DNA of 64,000 bases from Clostridia bacterium (GTDB lineage Bacteria > Bacillota_A > Clostridia > UMGS1883). The stretch is taken from assembly GCA_017467965.1 (NCBI GenBank), contig JAFUJZ010000013.1, forward strand, positions 1-64,000, in the 5' to 3' direction. Positions 33,127 to 40,785 of the stretch are shown piece by piece. The notes beneath the pieces are model-generated. The model was not told the DNA's origin, did not search any database, and was given only the letters and a program-made list of their open reading frames with translations. The position numbers and the translations under genes were made by a program. The number at the start of each line of letters is the position of its first letter. Within the stretch, counting starts at the first letter, position 1.

Positions 33127-35718
33127 ATGAAAAAACTTGTTATCGGCATTCTCGCTCATGTTGACAGCGGTAAAACAACCTTGTCCGAAGCCGTGCTTCA
33201 TCATACAGGTGCAATAAGACGTCTTGGCAGAGTTGACCATAAGGACACATTTTTAGATAACAATGACCTCGAGCGCGAACGCGGCATTACGATTTTTTCA
33301 AAAGAGGCACGTTTTGAAACGGCTCAGACCTCCTTTACTCTTCTTGATACTCCCGGACATGTGGATTTTTCAGCGGAAGCCGAGCGTACACTTTCAGTAC
33401 TCGACTATGCAGTGCTTGTTGTGTCAGGCTCCGAAAAAGTACAAAGCCACACAGTAACGTTGTGGAAGCTTCTGAAAAAATATAATATCCCCACCTTTGT
33501 TTTTGTCAACAAAATGGACATAACACACTACTCCAAGGACGAAATATTGGAATCTGTTCAATCTGAGCTTGACATGGGCTGTGTTGATTTTACTTCTCTT
33601 GATTTTGAAGATATCGGCTCATGTGACGAAATTCTTCTCAACCTTTATCTTGAAGAAGGCGAAATTGATACAAAAGACATTTCCTACGCTATAAAAAGGC
33701 GCAGTGTTTTCCCTGTAATCTTCGGCTCAGCATTAAAGGAAGAGGGCGTTGACACTCTTTTGGATATACTTGACACATACACCTTTATGCCCTACTCTTC
33801 CCCCGCTTTTGGCGCAAAGGTTTTCAAAATAACAGAGGATGAGCGTGGCAACCGACTTACCCATATGAAAATAACAGGGGGTACACTTTCTGCCCGTGAC
33901 GAAATCGAAAAGGACGGCATGTGCGAAAAGGTTAACGAAATACGTATTTATTCAGGTGCAAAATATCGCAGCTCAGGCACTGTATCACAGGGTGATGTGT
34001 GTGCCGTAACAGGTCTTACAAAAACCTTTCCCGGGCAAGGCTTAGGTATTGAACATAGTTCAGAGGCTCTTACCCAGACGCCACTGTTTTCGTACTCGGT
34101 TATTCTTCCCGAGGGGGTTGACCCACTTAGTGCAATGAACACCCTCAAAAAGCTTGAAGAGGAAGAAACACAGCTTAACATAACATGGAACGAACAAACA
34201 CACGAGATTTCCCTCAGCCTTATGGGCGAGGTTCAGCTCGAGGTTTTAAAAAACATCATAAAATCACGCTTTGACCTTGATGTAGAATTTGCACAAGGCA
34301 AAATCATATATAAAGAAACTATCCAAAATACCGTTGAAGGCATCGGTCACTATGAGCCGCTTCGCCATTATGCAGAGGTGCACTTAAGGTTAGAGCCGGG
34401 CAAAAAAGGCACCGGACTTGTCTTTGATACAGACTGCAGCGAAGAACTCCTCGCCAAAAACTGGCAGAATTTAGTTCTCACTCATCTTAGAGAAAAACGC
34501 CACAAGGGCGTTCTCACAGGTTCACCTATAACAGATATGAAAATCACCTTAGTCTCCGGCAAAGCACATTTAAAGCACACCGAAGGCGGCGACTTCCGTC
34601 AAGCTACCTACCGTGCGGTAAGGCAAGGCTTAATGCAGGCTGAAAGCGTACTTTTAGAGCCTTGGTATGACTTTTCGGTAACGCTTCCCTCTGAAAACGT
34701 GGGCAGACTTATGACCGATATCACCCGCATGGGCGGCCTTGTTTCATCCCCCGAACTTTTAAACGAAAAAACAAGCATGGTCCGTGGCTCTGCCCCCATA
34801 TCTGGTATGCACGGTTATGATATGGAGCTGACAGCATACACAAAAGGCACAGGCAAACTGGAGTGCTCTTTCTCCGGCTACGGTAAAACACCAAATCAGG
34901 AGGAGGCGGTTTTGGCTATAGGCTACGACCCCGAAGCTGATTTATATAACTCACCCGATTCGGTATTCTGTTCCGGTGGCGCAGGCTTTACCGTGAAGTG
35001 GTACGACGTTGAAAAATACATGCACCTTGGCAAAGAAAAAACCGCCGAGCGTGTTTACAAAGCTACCACGGGCGGTGGAAAAACAGGCGTTATCGATGAG
35101 GACGAGCTTATCAAAATTTTTGAAGCCACCTACGGCAAGATTGAAAGAAAGCTCCCTCAACAGATGAAAACCGTTAAAAAAGAGTTGGGCGATTACGTAG
35201 AACGTAAAAAGAAACCCATGGGCTCTGATTATCTTTTAATCGACGGCTACAACATTATCTTTGCTGACGAAAACCTCAGGAAAGTCTCCCAAACATCGCT
35301 TTCTGATGCAAGAGGTCTTTTAATTGACATGGCATCCACCTACAACAGCTTAAAGCAAATTGAGGTAATAGTCGTCTTTGACGCTTACCGCGTAAAGGGC
35401 AATCAGGGCAGTGTTGAGAGCCACGGCAACATAAACGTTGTGTACACAAAAGAGGCGGAAACCGCCGATGCCTATATTGAAAAAGTTACGCATGAGCTGG
35501 TCAAAAACCACCGTGTCCGTGTTGCCACAAGTGACAACCTAGAGCAGGTCATCATACTGGGTAACAACGCTCTTCGTATGAGTGCACGCGAATTTTTTGC
35601 CGAAATAAAAGAAGCTCAAAGCGAAATCCGTTCAATAATAAGACAAAGTAACATCGAAAACAAAACTCTCGACAACACGGTACTGACAGAAGAAATTATC
35701 AAAAAGTTTCAAAGCTAA
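33127..35718 (+). CDS. TetM/EF-G-like ribosomal GTPase fused to a YacP/Rae1-type NYN nuclease
   Basis: 863 residues. Residues 1 to about 640 follow ribosomal protection proteins (TetM/TetO): G1 AHVDSGKTT (10-18), RERGITIF (50-57), G3 DTPGH (74-78), G4 NKMD (128-131), then domains II-V (MKITGGTLSARDEIEK; HEISLSLMGEVQLEVLKNII). A variable linker (about 600-697) precedes a complete NYN/PIN-like domain from residue 698: YLLIDGYNIIF (Asp706), DARGLLIDMASTYN, VIVVFDAYRVKG, VVYTKEAETADAYIEK, RVRVATSDNLEQVII and MSAREFFAEI. That order and wording match YacP, called Rae1 in B. subtilis, an mRNA endonuclease working in the ribosomal A site. The GTPase half binds the same site in its family. The inferred product is a ribosome-directed factor that may clear or cut mRNA. 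A TetR gene follows convergently. Tetracycline resistance is possible but not shown. Start 33127 follows AAGGAGGTG. Confidence 0.88.
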   Translation: MKKLVIGILAHVDSGKTTLSEAVLHHTGAIRRLGRVDHKDTFLDNNDLERERGITIFSKEARFETAQTSFTLLDTPGHVDFSAEAERTLSVLDYAVLVVSGSEKVQSHTVTLWKLLKKYNIPTFVFVNKMDITHYSKDEILESVQSELDMGCVDFTSLDFEDIGSCDEILLNLYLEEGEIDTKDISYAIKRRSVFPVIFGSALKEEGVDTLLDILDTYTFMPYSSPAFGAKVFKITEDERGNRLTHMKITGGTLSARDEIEKDGMCEKVNEIRIYSGAKYRSSGTVSQGDVCAVTGLTKTFPGQGLGIEHSSEALTQTPLFSYSVILPEGVDPLSAMNTLKKLEEEETQLNITWNEQTHEISLSLMGEVQLEVLKNIIKSRFDLDVEFAQGKIIYKETIQNTVEGIGHYEPLRHYAEVHLRLEPGKKGTGLVFDTDCSEELLAKNWQNLVLTHLREKRHKGVLTGSPITDMKITLVSGKAHLKHTEGGDFRQATYRAVRQGLMQAESVLLEPWYDFSVTLPSENVGRLMTDITRMGGLVSSPELLNEKTSMVRGSAPISGMHGYDMELTAYTKGTGKLECSFSGYGKTPNQEEAVLAIGYDPEADLYNSPDSVFCSGGAGFTVKWYDVEKYMHLGKEKTAERVYKATTGGGKTGVIDEDELIKIFEATYGKIERKLPQQMKTVKKELGDYVERKKKPMGSDYLLIDGYNIIFADENLRKVSQTSLSDARGLLIDMASTYNSLKQIEVIVVFDAYRVKGNQGSVESHGNINVVYTKEAETADAYIEKVTHELVKNHRVRVATSDNLEQVIILGNNALRMSAREFFAEIKEAQSEIRSIIRQSNIENKTLDNTVLTEEIIKKFQS

Positions 35719-35742
35719 AGGCGTGTCTGTTGACACGCCTTT
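35717..35742 (+). terminator. Bidirectional terminator after the fusion gene
   Basis: AAAGGCGTGTC and GACACGCCTTT form an 11-base stem around TGTT, with T-run; it ends at the stop of the convergent tetR gene. Confidence 0.85.
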
Positions 35743-36269
35743 TACATTTTAAATTCCTCTATTAAGCAATCATTTATATGCGCTATAATTTCTATTGCTT
35801 TGGTCATATCAAAATTTCTGTATTTTGCGGCAGCGTGAAAGCAGCCATGTATCATTGTTGTAAGCACAATATCCTTTTCAATATCTTTTTCGTATTGGGG
35901 TCTGTACTGATATATCAGCTGCTTAATTTTTTCTTCAAGTCTGTACGCAAGCGTACCGTACCTATTGCCCGAAAACAGTGTAGTAAAAATATCCGCTTTT
36001 TCAAACATTATCAGTGCCATTCTTTTAGTTGCTTCCCCCGTGAGCCATTCCGAGGGCTCTATACTGTAAAGTACGGCGTCAATTGCCTCGTTTTCAAGCT
36101 GTTCCGACAAATCAAACACGCTGCTAAAGTGATTGTAAAATGTGGCTTTATTTATCATTGCACTGTCTGCAAGTTCTTTAACCGTTATCTTTTCCAAGTC
36201 CTTTTTCTTTCTTATTTCCATAAAAGCATCAACTATACATTTTCTTGTTCTCTGTATTCGCAAATCCAT
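35742..36269 (-). CDS. TetR family transcriptional regulator
   Basis: 175 residues: an N-terminal helix-turn-helix (RTRKCIVDAFMEIRKKKDLE, then ITVKELADSAMINKATFYNHF) and a helical ligand-binding C-terminal domain. The Y-x-H-F ending of the recognition helix is typical of the family. It is convergent with the GTPase-nuclease gene and divergent from the branching enzyme gene at 36424. Its likely targets are itself and perhaps the 154-base shared promoter region; the ligand is unknown. Confidence 0.9.
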   Translation of the reverse strand: MDLRIQRTRKCIVDAFMEIRKKKDLEKITVKELADSAMINKATFYNHFSSVFDLSEQLENEAIDAVLYSIEPSEWLTGEATKRMALIMFEKADIFTTLFSGNRYGTLAYRLEEKIKQLIYQYRPQYEKDIEKDIVLTTMIHGCFHAAAKYRNFDMTKAIEIIAHINDCLIEEFKM

Positions 36270-36335
36270 TTTATCACCTTTTTCAACACTTTTTTCTTTT
36301 CGTATAACAACGCAACTAATATTATTTATTGCTTA

Positions 36336-36364
36336 TTGCGCCACTATATATTTCATACTATAAT
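36336..36364 (+). promoter_or_regulatory. Sigma-A promoter of the branching enzyme gene
   Basis: TTGCGC (36336-36341), 17 bases, TATAAT (36359-36364), in the tetR/glgB divergent region. Confidence 0.6.
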
Positions 36365-36423
36365 TATATCAAGATAATCAACTACAGTCAATTATTTTCA
36401 CACTAATATAAAAGGAGTAAAAT

Positions 36424-38205
36424 ATGGATATACAAAATTTTTACAAAGGTTTTTCCTTTGATTGTTATGAATACTTAGGCTGTCATTTAGAAAACGGCGG
36501 TGCAGTTTTCCGTACCTTTGCACCGAATGCAAAGTCTATAAGCGTTATAGGCAGCTTCAACGGTTGGAACGAAACCCCCATGAAGAAAACTCTTGATGGC
36601 AACTTTTGGGAGGTGTTTGTACCTAACGCCCAAGACGGCGACATGTACAAATACCGCATTGACAAAGCAGACAACCGCACAATTGACCACGCTGACCCCT
36701 TTGGTTACGGCATGGAGTTGCGCCCTAAAAACGCCTCAATTATACGTGATATGTCCTCATATATCTTTCACGATGAATCATGGCTGAAAAACCGCTCTGC
36801 CATGCACAACAAGCCACTTAATATTTACGAAATACATGCGGGCAGTTGGAAAACAAATTCCCAAAACGAAAACGGTTGGTATAATTACTCACAGCTTGCC
36901 GATTTAATTATCCCCTACCTAAAAGAATTTGGCTATAACTACATAGAACTAATGCCTATTTGTGAGCACCCTTGTGACAATTCGTGGGGTTATCAGATAA
37001 CAGGATTCTTTTCGCCCACATCACGTTACGGCAATGCAGATGATTTAAAAGCTTTTATTGACAAATGTCATCAAAACAATATCGGTGTTATACTTGACTT
37101 TGTTCCCGTGCACTTTGCAGTAGATGATTATGCACTTGAAAAATATGACGGAACTCCACTTTTTGAATACCCCCATCCCGACGTAGGCTACAGCGAATGG
37201 TCAAGCCACAATTTTAACCACGCACGCGGAGAGGTCAGAAGCTTTCTTAATTCTGCCGCAAATTACTGGATAAAGGAATATCACTTTGACGGATTACGTA
37301 TGGATGCAATAAGCCGTATTATTTACTGGCAAGGCAATGAAGAGCGTGGAATTAACCTTGACGGCGTAAACTTCATAAAACAGCTTAATCACACGCTTAA
37401 ATCAATGTATCCGTCAATTATTCTTGCCGCCGAGGATTCTTCAGCTTACCCTGACGTAACAAAAAGTGTTCTTCAAAGCGGACTCGGCTTTGACTATAAA
37501 TGGGACATGGGCTGGATGAACGATACTTTAGAATATTTCAAGCTCGACCCATATTTCCGCTCAGGAGCATATCATAATCTCACATTTTCAATGATGTATT
37601 ATTATTCCGATAATTTTATGCTTCCGCTTTCTCATGACGAAACCGTTCACGGCAAAGCTACGATTATACAAAAAATGAACGGTGACTATGAAAAAAAGTT
37701 CCCACAGACAAGAGCCCTGTACACGTACATGTACTCTCATCCGGGAAAAAAGCTCAATTTTATGGGCAACGAGATTGCCCAGTTCCGAGAGTGGGACGAA
37801 AACCGTGAGCAGGATTGGGATATGTTAAAATACCCACTTCATGATGCGTTTCATCGTTTTATGCACGATTTAAACCATGTGTATCTCTCACATAGTGCAT
37901 TATGGGAAAAGGATTTTTCTCAAGGGGGCTTCGAATGGGTCAACTGTCATATGGAAAACCAATGCTCATACGCTTTTTTGCGCAAAAGTAATATTGAAAC
38001 AATGCTTTGTGCTTTTAACTTTTCGGGTGTTGAACAAAAGATAAAGCTTAACTTAAACTGCAAAAGCTTAAAGTGCCTTATCGCATCTGACCGTGATATC
38101 TACGGCGGAGAAACTCACTACGATAAAGACACAATCCGTTTATATAAAAATCAGATCAATCTTACTCTCCCACCTTTTGCATCACATATTTATCTTGTAA
38201 AATAG
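36424..38205 (+). CDS. glgB: 1,4-alpha-glucan branching enzyme (GH13)
   Basis: Introduces alpha-1,6 branches into glycogen. 593 residues, somewhat shorter than typical GlgB (620-730) because the extra N-terminal domain is missing. It has a CBM48 domain (about 20-105, FRTFAPNAKSISVIGSFNGWN), the GH13 barrel with VILDFVPVHF, the nucleophile region FDGLRMDAIS, acid/base Glu in ILAAEDSS and LSHDETVHGK, and a C-terminal beta domain. No glgA, glgC or glgP neighbours: this gene is alone beside a TetR regulator. Confidence 0.92.
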   Translation: MDIQNFYKGFSFDCYEYLGCHLENGGAVFRTFAPNAKSISVIGSFNGWNETPMKKTLDGNFWEVFVPNAQDGDMYKYRIDKADNRTIDHADPFGYGMELRPKNASIIRDMSSYIFHDESWLKNRSAMHNKPLNIYEIHAGSWKTNSQNENGWYNYSQLADLIIPYLKEFGYNYIELMPICEHPCDNSWGYQITGFFSPTSRYGNADDLKAFIDKCHQNNIGVILDFVPVHFAVDDYALEKYDGTPLFEYPHPDVGYSEWSSHNFNHARGEVRSFLNSAANYWIKEYHFDGLRMDAISRIIYWQGNEERGINLDGVNFIKQLNHTLKSMYPSIILAAEDSSAYPDVTKSVLQSGLGFDYKWDMGWMNDTLEYFKLDPYFRSGAYHNLTFSMMYYYSDNFMLPLSHDETVHGKATIIQKMNGDYEKKFPQTRALYTYMYSHPGKKLNFMGNEIAQFREWDENREQDWDMLKYPLHDAFHRFMHDLNHVYLSHSALWEKDFSQGGFEWVNCHMENQCSYAFLRKSNIETMLCAFNFSGVEQKIKLNLNCKSLKCLIASDRDIYGGETHYDKDTIRLYKNQINLTLPPFASHIYLVK

Positions 38206-38235
38206 CAAAAGCTCACGGATAATCCGTGAGCTTTT
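38201..38235 (+). repeat. 35-bp direct repeat, left copy (also the glgB terminator)
   Basis: Positions 38201-38235 are identical to 38944-38978. The repeat begins with AATAGCAAAAGC, includes the glgB stop codon TAG and contains a complete terminator hairpin (13-base arms AAAAGCTCACGGA / TCCGTGAGCTTTT around TAA). Together the copies flank a 743-base stretch carrying an HTH regulator and a DUF6809 gene. Confidence 0.9.
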
Positions 38236-38241
38236 TTGATA

Positions 38242-38310
38242 TCAATTTTCAAAACACAAGAGCTTATATGCCGATACATCAAGTGCTTTTGCAATCTTAA
38301 AGAGAGTATT
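38242..38310 (-). pseudogene. 3' remnant of an XRE-type HTH gene
   Basis: The minus strand reads NTLFKIAKALDVSAYKLL and CFEN, then a stop (TGA at 38242-38244). This is the last helix and tail of an HTH_3 domain, but nothing upstream in frame supplies the rest. It lies just behind the intact XRE gene at 38322-38564, so it is probably what is left of an older or partly replaced copy. Confidence 0.6.
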
Positions 38311-38321
38311 ATATCACCCAA

Positions 38322-38564
38322 TCATTTAATTTCCTGTTCCAATTCAGAAAATTCGGGAGTATTGAAAAAGTCAATTAAAGTTATACCTAAACCGTCACAC
38401 AACATTTTTATTGTTACAATTCCCGGATTTTGACTTTTTCCGTATAAAATACTTTTAATTGTAGATGGAGAAATGCCCGATTCTGTTGCCAAATGATTAA
38501 TTGTTATTCTTTTCTCTTCACACAATGATAATATCCTATTTTTTACAACTGTATAGGTATTCAC
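38322..38564 (-). CDS. XRE family HTH transcriptional regulator
   Basis: 80 residues, essentially one HTH_3/Cro-CI domain: NRILSLCEEKRITINHLATE, SGISPSTIKSILYGKSQN, then VTIKMLCDGLGITLIDFFN, with a short acidic tail. It is divergent from the DUF6809 gene and the shared promoter region holds two GTCTA/TAGAC-type inverted repeats, so it probably represses the pair. Confidence 0.85.
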   Translation of the reverse strand: MNTYTVVKNRILSLCEEKRITINHLATESGISPSTIKSILYGKSQNPGIVTIKMLCDGLGITLIDFFNTPEFSELEQEIK

Positions 38565-38589
38565 TTCCTCGCCTCCGTCAAAAATTATG

Positions 38590-38659
38590 GTCTAATTATA
38601 GACTTTTATTATTGACACTTTAGGCGATATATGATACTATTTAGTCTATATAACGACTA
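38590..38659 (+). promoter_or_regulatory. Promoter of the DUF6809 gene flanked by candidate operators
   Basis: TTGACA (38612-38617), 17 bases, TACTAT (38635-38640) drive the plus-strand gene. Upstream, GTCTA-ATTA-TAGAC (38590-38603) is a perfect palindrome. Downstream, TAGTC (38642-38646) and GACTA (38655-38659) form a second inverted repeat with 8 bases between. The two sites share related half-sites and bracket the promoter, as expected for a small XRE repressor encoded next to it. Confidence 0.55.
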
Positions 38660-38675
38660 TAACAGGAGTGATATC

Positions 38676-38948
38676 ATGAATTTTATTGACATGTTATACT
38701 ACGGGGATATTGCCCCACGCGAAACCCCTATTCCTCCAACTGAAGAATATTTGAGATATACTCAGGCGATTACCAAATGTGAAAAAAAGCTGTACGAACT
38801 GCTTTCCGATGAATCTCTGTCATTATTTCAAACCTTTTCTACGCTTTCCGACAACATAAATTATACGCTTAACAAAGAAAACTTCCGTATGGGTTTTCGT
38901 CTGGGTGCACAAATGATGATGGATGTCCTCAAATCAGATAACGAATAG
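38676..38948 (+). CDS. DUF6809-type small protein
   Basis: 90 residues, helical and acidic. Motifs resemble the DUF6809 family common in gut Clostridia: start IDMLYYGDIAPRETPIPPTE, a middle EKKLYELLSDESLSLFQTFS, and the end FRMGFRLGAQMMMDVL. The function is unknown; proteins of this kind often lie beside small XRE regulators in integrative elements. ATG at 38676 follows ACAGGAGTG. Its stop codon is inside the right 35-bp repeat. Confidence 0.65.
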   Translation: MNFIDMLYYGDIAPRETPIPPTEEYLRYTQAITKCEKKLYELLSDESLSLFQTFSTLSDNINYTLNKENFRMGFRLGAQMMMDVLKSDNE

Positions 38949-38978
38949 CAAAAGCTCACGGATAATCCGTGAGCTTTT
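38944..38978 (+). repeat. 35-bp direct repeat, right copy (also the DUF6809 terminator)
   Basis: Identical to 38201-38235, again beginning at the codon before a TAG stop and carrying the same terminator hairpin. The sequences beyond both copies then diverge, with weak traces of similarity. Confidence 0.9.
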
Positions 38979-39068
38979 CTGTTTCAATCTTTCAACAAAC
39001 TTATTTTTCAAGGTCAGCGAAGGGTATGGAAAAAAAGGTTTCCCATGTAAAATCGGCAGACTTAATTG

Positions 39069-39134
39069 CATTCAGTCTGCCGCAAGTGGCTTTTTAGGAC
39101 CCAAAGAGTCTTGCACGAGAAAAGCCATTTTAAA
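39069..39134 (-). terminator. Two stem-loops downstream of the FNT gene
   Basis: On the minus strand AAAATGGCTTTT pairs with AAAAAGCCACTT across a 20-odd-base middle part (GTGGCTTTTTAGGACCC ... AGAAAAGCCAT on the plus strand). Left of this, GCAGACT/AGTCTGC (about 39056-39080) forms a second hairpin. They follow the FNT stop and may terminate it; the first has the look of a dispersed clostridial intergenic element. Nothing else is seen in 38979-39129. Confidence 0.4.
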
Positions 39135-39777
39135 ACCATTTATTAATCGAAAACTTTTTCATTATAGGTATAATCATACATCCAACACCATTACCGAGTA
39201 CAACCATTACAAAATAGAGGATTGCACTGTCAGCATTCTTAAATCCGCTCAGTGCAAAATAACCCATGTCTGCAATTGAATGGTTAAAGCCGCAGATGAT
39301 AAATATCATAACAGGGATAAGCGTTGTAAAGAGTGCACCCACGTGGTCGTCTGCCTGTGTACACTTTTTGTCGCCTTCAACCGCGATGAATATAAGTATA
39401 CCGCAGAACATACTAAGTAAAAACATACTTAAAGGGGTATCACCCATTTTAGCATCCATTATAGCAAGAGATTTTTGGCTTAAGCTATCACCAAAGCGTG
39501 TGATTGACAAAAGCCAGCCGCCCAAAAACGCACCTACGGCGTTACTTAAAAGTGTTATCGACACCTCGCCTGCATATTTGGGTCTTTTGACTACCAGATA
39601 ACCAACCTTTCCTGTATACAACCCCAAGTGAAGCTCCATAATTGCAAAAAGTCCAAGACTAAAGAGGAACGCACCTGCAAAATTATTGCCCGCGCTCAGA
39701 TTAACTGCACAGCATATACTCAAAAGAAGCCCTGCCATAAAACCGTCAACAGTAAATGATACTATTCGTTTGAACAT
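39130..39777 (-). CDS. Formate/nitrite transporter (FNT) family channel
   Basis: 215 residues, six predicted transmembrane helices. The family pattern is visible in LLSICCAVNLSAGNNFAGAF (first half) and GFNHSIADMGYFALSG with the central His (second half), and KYAGEVSITLLSNAVGAFLGG. FNT members conduct formate, nitrite or hydrosulfide. It is shorter than typical FocA/NirC (260-285), with short termini. No adjoining pyruvate formate-lyase or nitrite reductase gene tells which anion it carries. It follows the DMT gene by 11 bases. Confidence 0.85.
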   Translation of the reverse strand: MFKRIVSFTVDGFMAGLLLSICCAVNLSAGNNFAGAFLFSLGLFAIMELHLGLYTGKVGYLVVKRPKYAGEVSITLLSNAVGAFLGGWLLSITRFGDSLSQKSLAIMDAKMGDTPLSMFLLSMFCGILIFIAVEGDKKCTQADDHVGALFTTLIPVMIFIICGFNHSIADMGYFALSGFKNADSAILYFVMVVLGNGVGCMIIPIMKKFSINKWF

Positions 39778-39788
39778 AGGTGCACCTC

Positions 39789-40709
39789 TTACTTTTTCTT
39801 GTAGTTAACAACCAATATACCCAGTGCTACCAAAACAAGTGCTACAGCAATTTCAACTCCGATATTCTCCTCCAATATAATTGCGGAAAGGATAACACCC
39901 GAAATAGGATTAAAGGGGCCAAAAATAGAAACCTTGGACACGTCGTTATATTTCATAAGTAATCCCCAGATTGAATATGCAACAGCACTGATACACGCCA
40001 TATAGAAAAGAAGTGCACCTGCAGTGAGAGCACCATCGGGCTGGATATTGAACTTACCACCCATAGGGATTGCAAAGAGGGTCATTATAATACCGCCGAT
40101 AAAGAACTGCCAGCCGGAAAGTGTAACGGGGTTTTCATGCTTTGAATACATCTTAATCATAACAGAGCTAAAAGCGTATGCGAGTGCCGCCATAAGGATA
40201 AAGCCTGCACCCATTACAGTAAAGCCCATGTCACCCTTTGCCATACTTACAACGATAACGCCGCCAAAGCCCAACACACAGCCAATCGCTTTTTTAACGG
40301 TCATTTTTTCTGTTCTGAAAACAAATGCCGCAACAAGTATTGCGATAAATACGTTACTGCCGTTTACAATCGCCGCTGTAACACCACTTGCATACGCATG
40401 ACCTATGTAAAAGAATACATACTGGATAACCGTTTGAACCAAACTAAGTGCCAGTACGTATTTGATAGTGCTCTTTTTTGGAAAAAGCGGCTTTTTTGCA
40501 AGTAAACTGCCGATTAAAACAGTCAATACGCCTGCTAAAATAAAGCGGACACCGGCAAAAAGAATTTGCGACATATAATCCTTTTCTCCAATACCAAACA
40601 TGGTATATCCACTTTTAATACAAGGTGTTGCACTGCCCCAAAGCACACAGCATAAAAGAGCTAAAAGTGCCACAACCCATGTTTTTTGTAAAAAATGTTT
40701 GTTTTGCAT
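39789..40709 (-). CDS. EamA/DMT family transporter
   Basis: 306 residues with ten predicted transmembrane helices in two EamA repeats (about 12-155 and 165-300). Seen: LALLCCVLWGSATPCIKSGY, the YASGVTAAIVNGSNVFIAIL helix before the first repeat end, and FGPFNPISGVILSAIILEENI near the C-terminus. These proteins export amino acids or other metabolites; substrate unknown. Its ribosome binding site lies inside the palindrome 40715-40747. Probably co-transcribed with the FNT gene. Confidence 0.88.
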   Translation of the reverse strand: MQNKHFLQKTWVVALLALLCCVLWGSATPCIKSGYTMFGIGEKDYMSQILFAGVRFILAGVLTVLIGSLLAKKPLFPKKSTIKYVLALSLVQTVIQYVFFYIGHAYASGVTAAIVNGSNVFIAILVAAFVFRTEKMTVKKAIGCVLGFGGVIVVSMAKGDMGFTVMGAGFILMAALAYAFSSVMIKMYSKHENPVTLSGWQFFIGGIIMTLFAIPMGGKFNIQPDGALTAGALLFYMACISAVAYSIWGLLMKYNDVSKVSIFGPFNPISGVILSAIILEENIGVEIAVALVLVALGILVVNYKKK

Positions 40710-40714
40710 AAAAA

Positions 40715-40771
40715 ATAATCCTTTCCGTAATTTATGGAAAGGATTATATCACAATTTGCAGTATTAATCAA
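40715..40771 (-). promoter_or_regulatory. Palindrome overlapping -10 box and RBS of the DMT gene
   Basis: Arms ATAATCCTTTCC (40715-40726) and GGAAAGGATTAT (40736-40747) pair perfectly. On the minus strand the hairpin is followed by TTTTTT and the DMT start codon, so it can terminate transcripts from the LRR genes upstream. The right arm overlaps a sigma-A promoter: TTGATT (40766-40771), 17 bases, TATAAT (40743-40748). Transcripts from that promoter would begin inside the loop and not form the hairpin, leaving the GGAAAGG site free. Confidence 0.6.
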
Positions 40772-40785
40772 CAGTTATTCTTCTA

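Noticed and set aside
33127..35718. Calling the GTPase-nuclease simply a tetracycline resistance gene
   Set aside because: The GTPase half is only broadly TetM-like and the fused nuclease domain is not part of known resistance proteins; resistance cannot be read from the sequence.
36365..36423. A TetR operator in the tetR/glgB region (TAATCAACTACAGTCAATTA)
   Set aside because: Only a weak near-palindrome; without related sites it could be chance.
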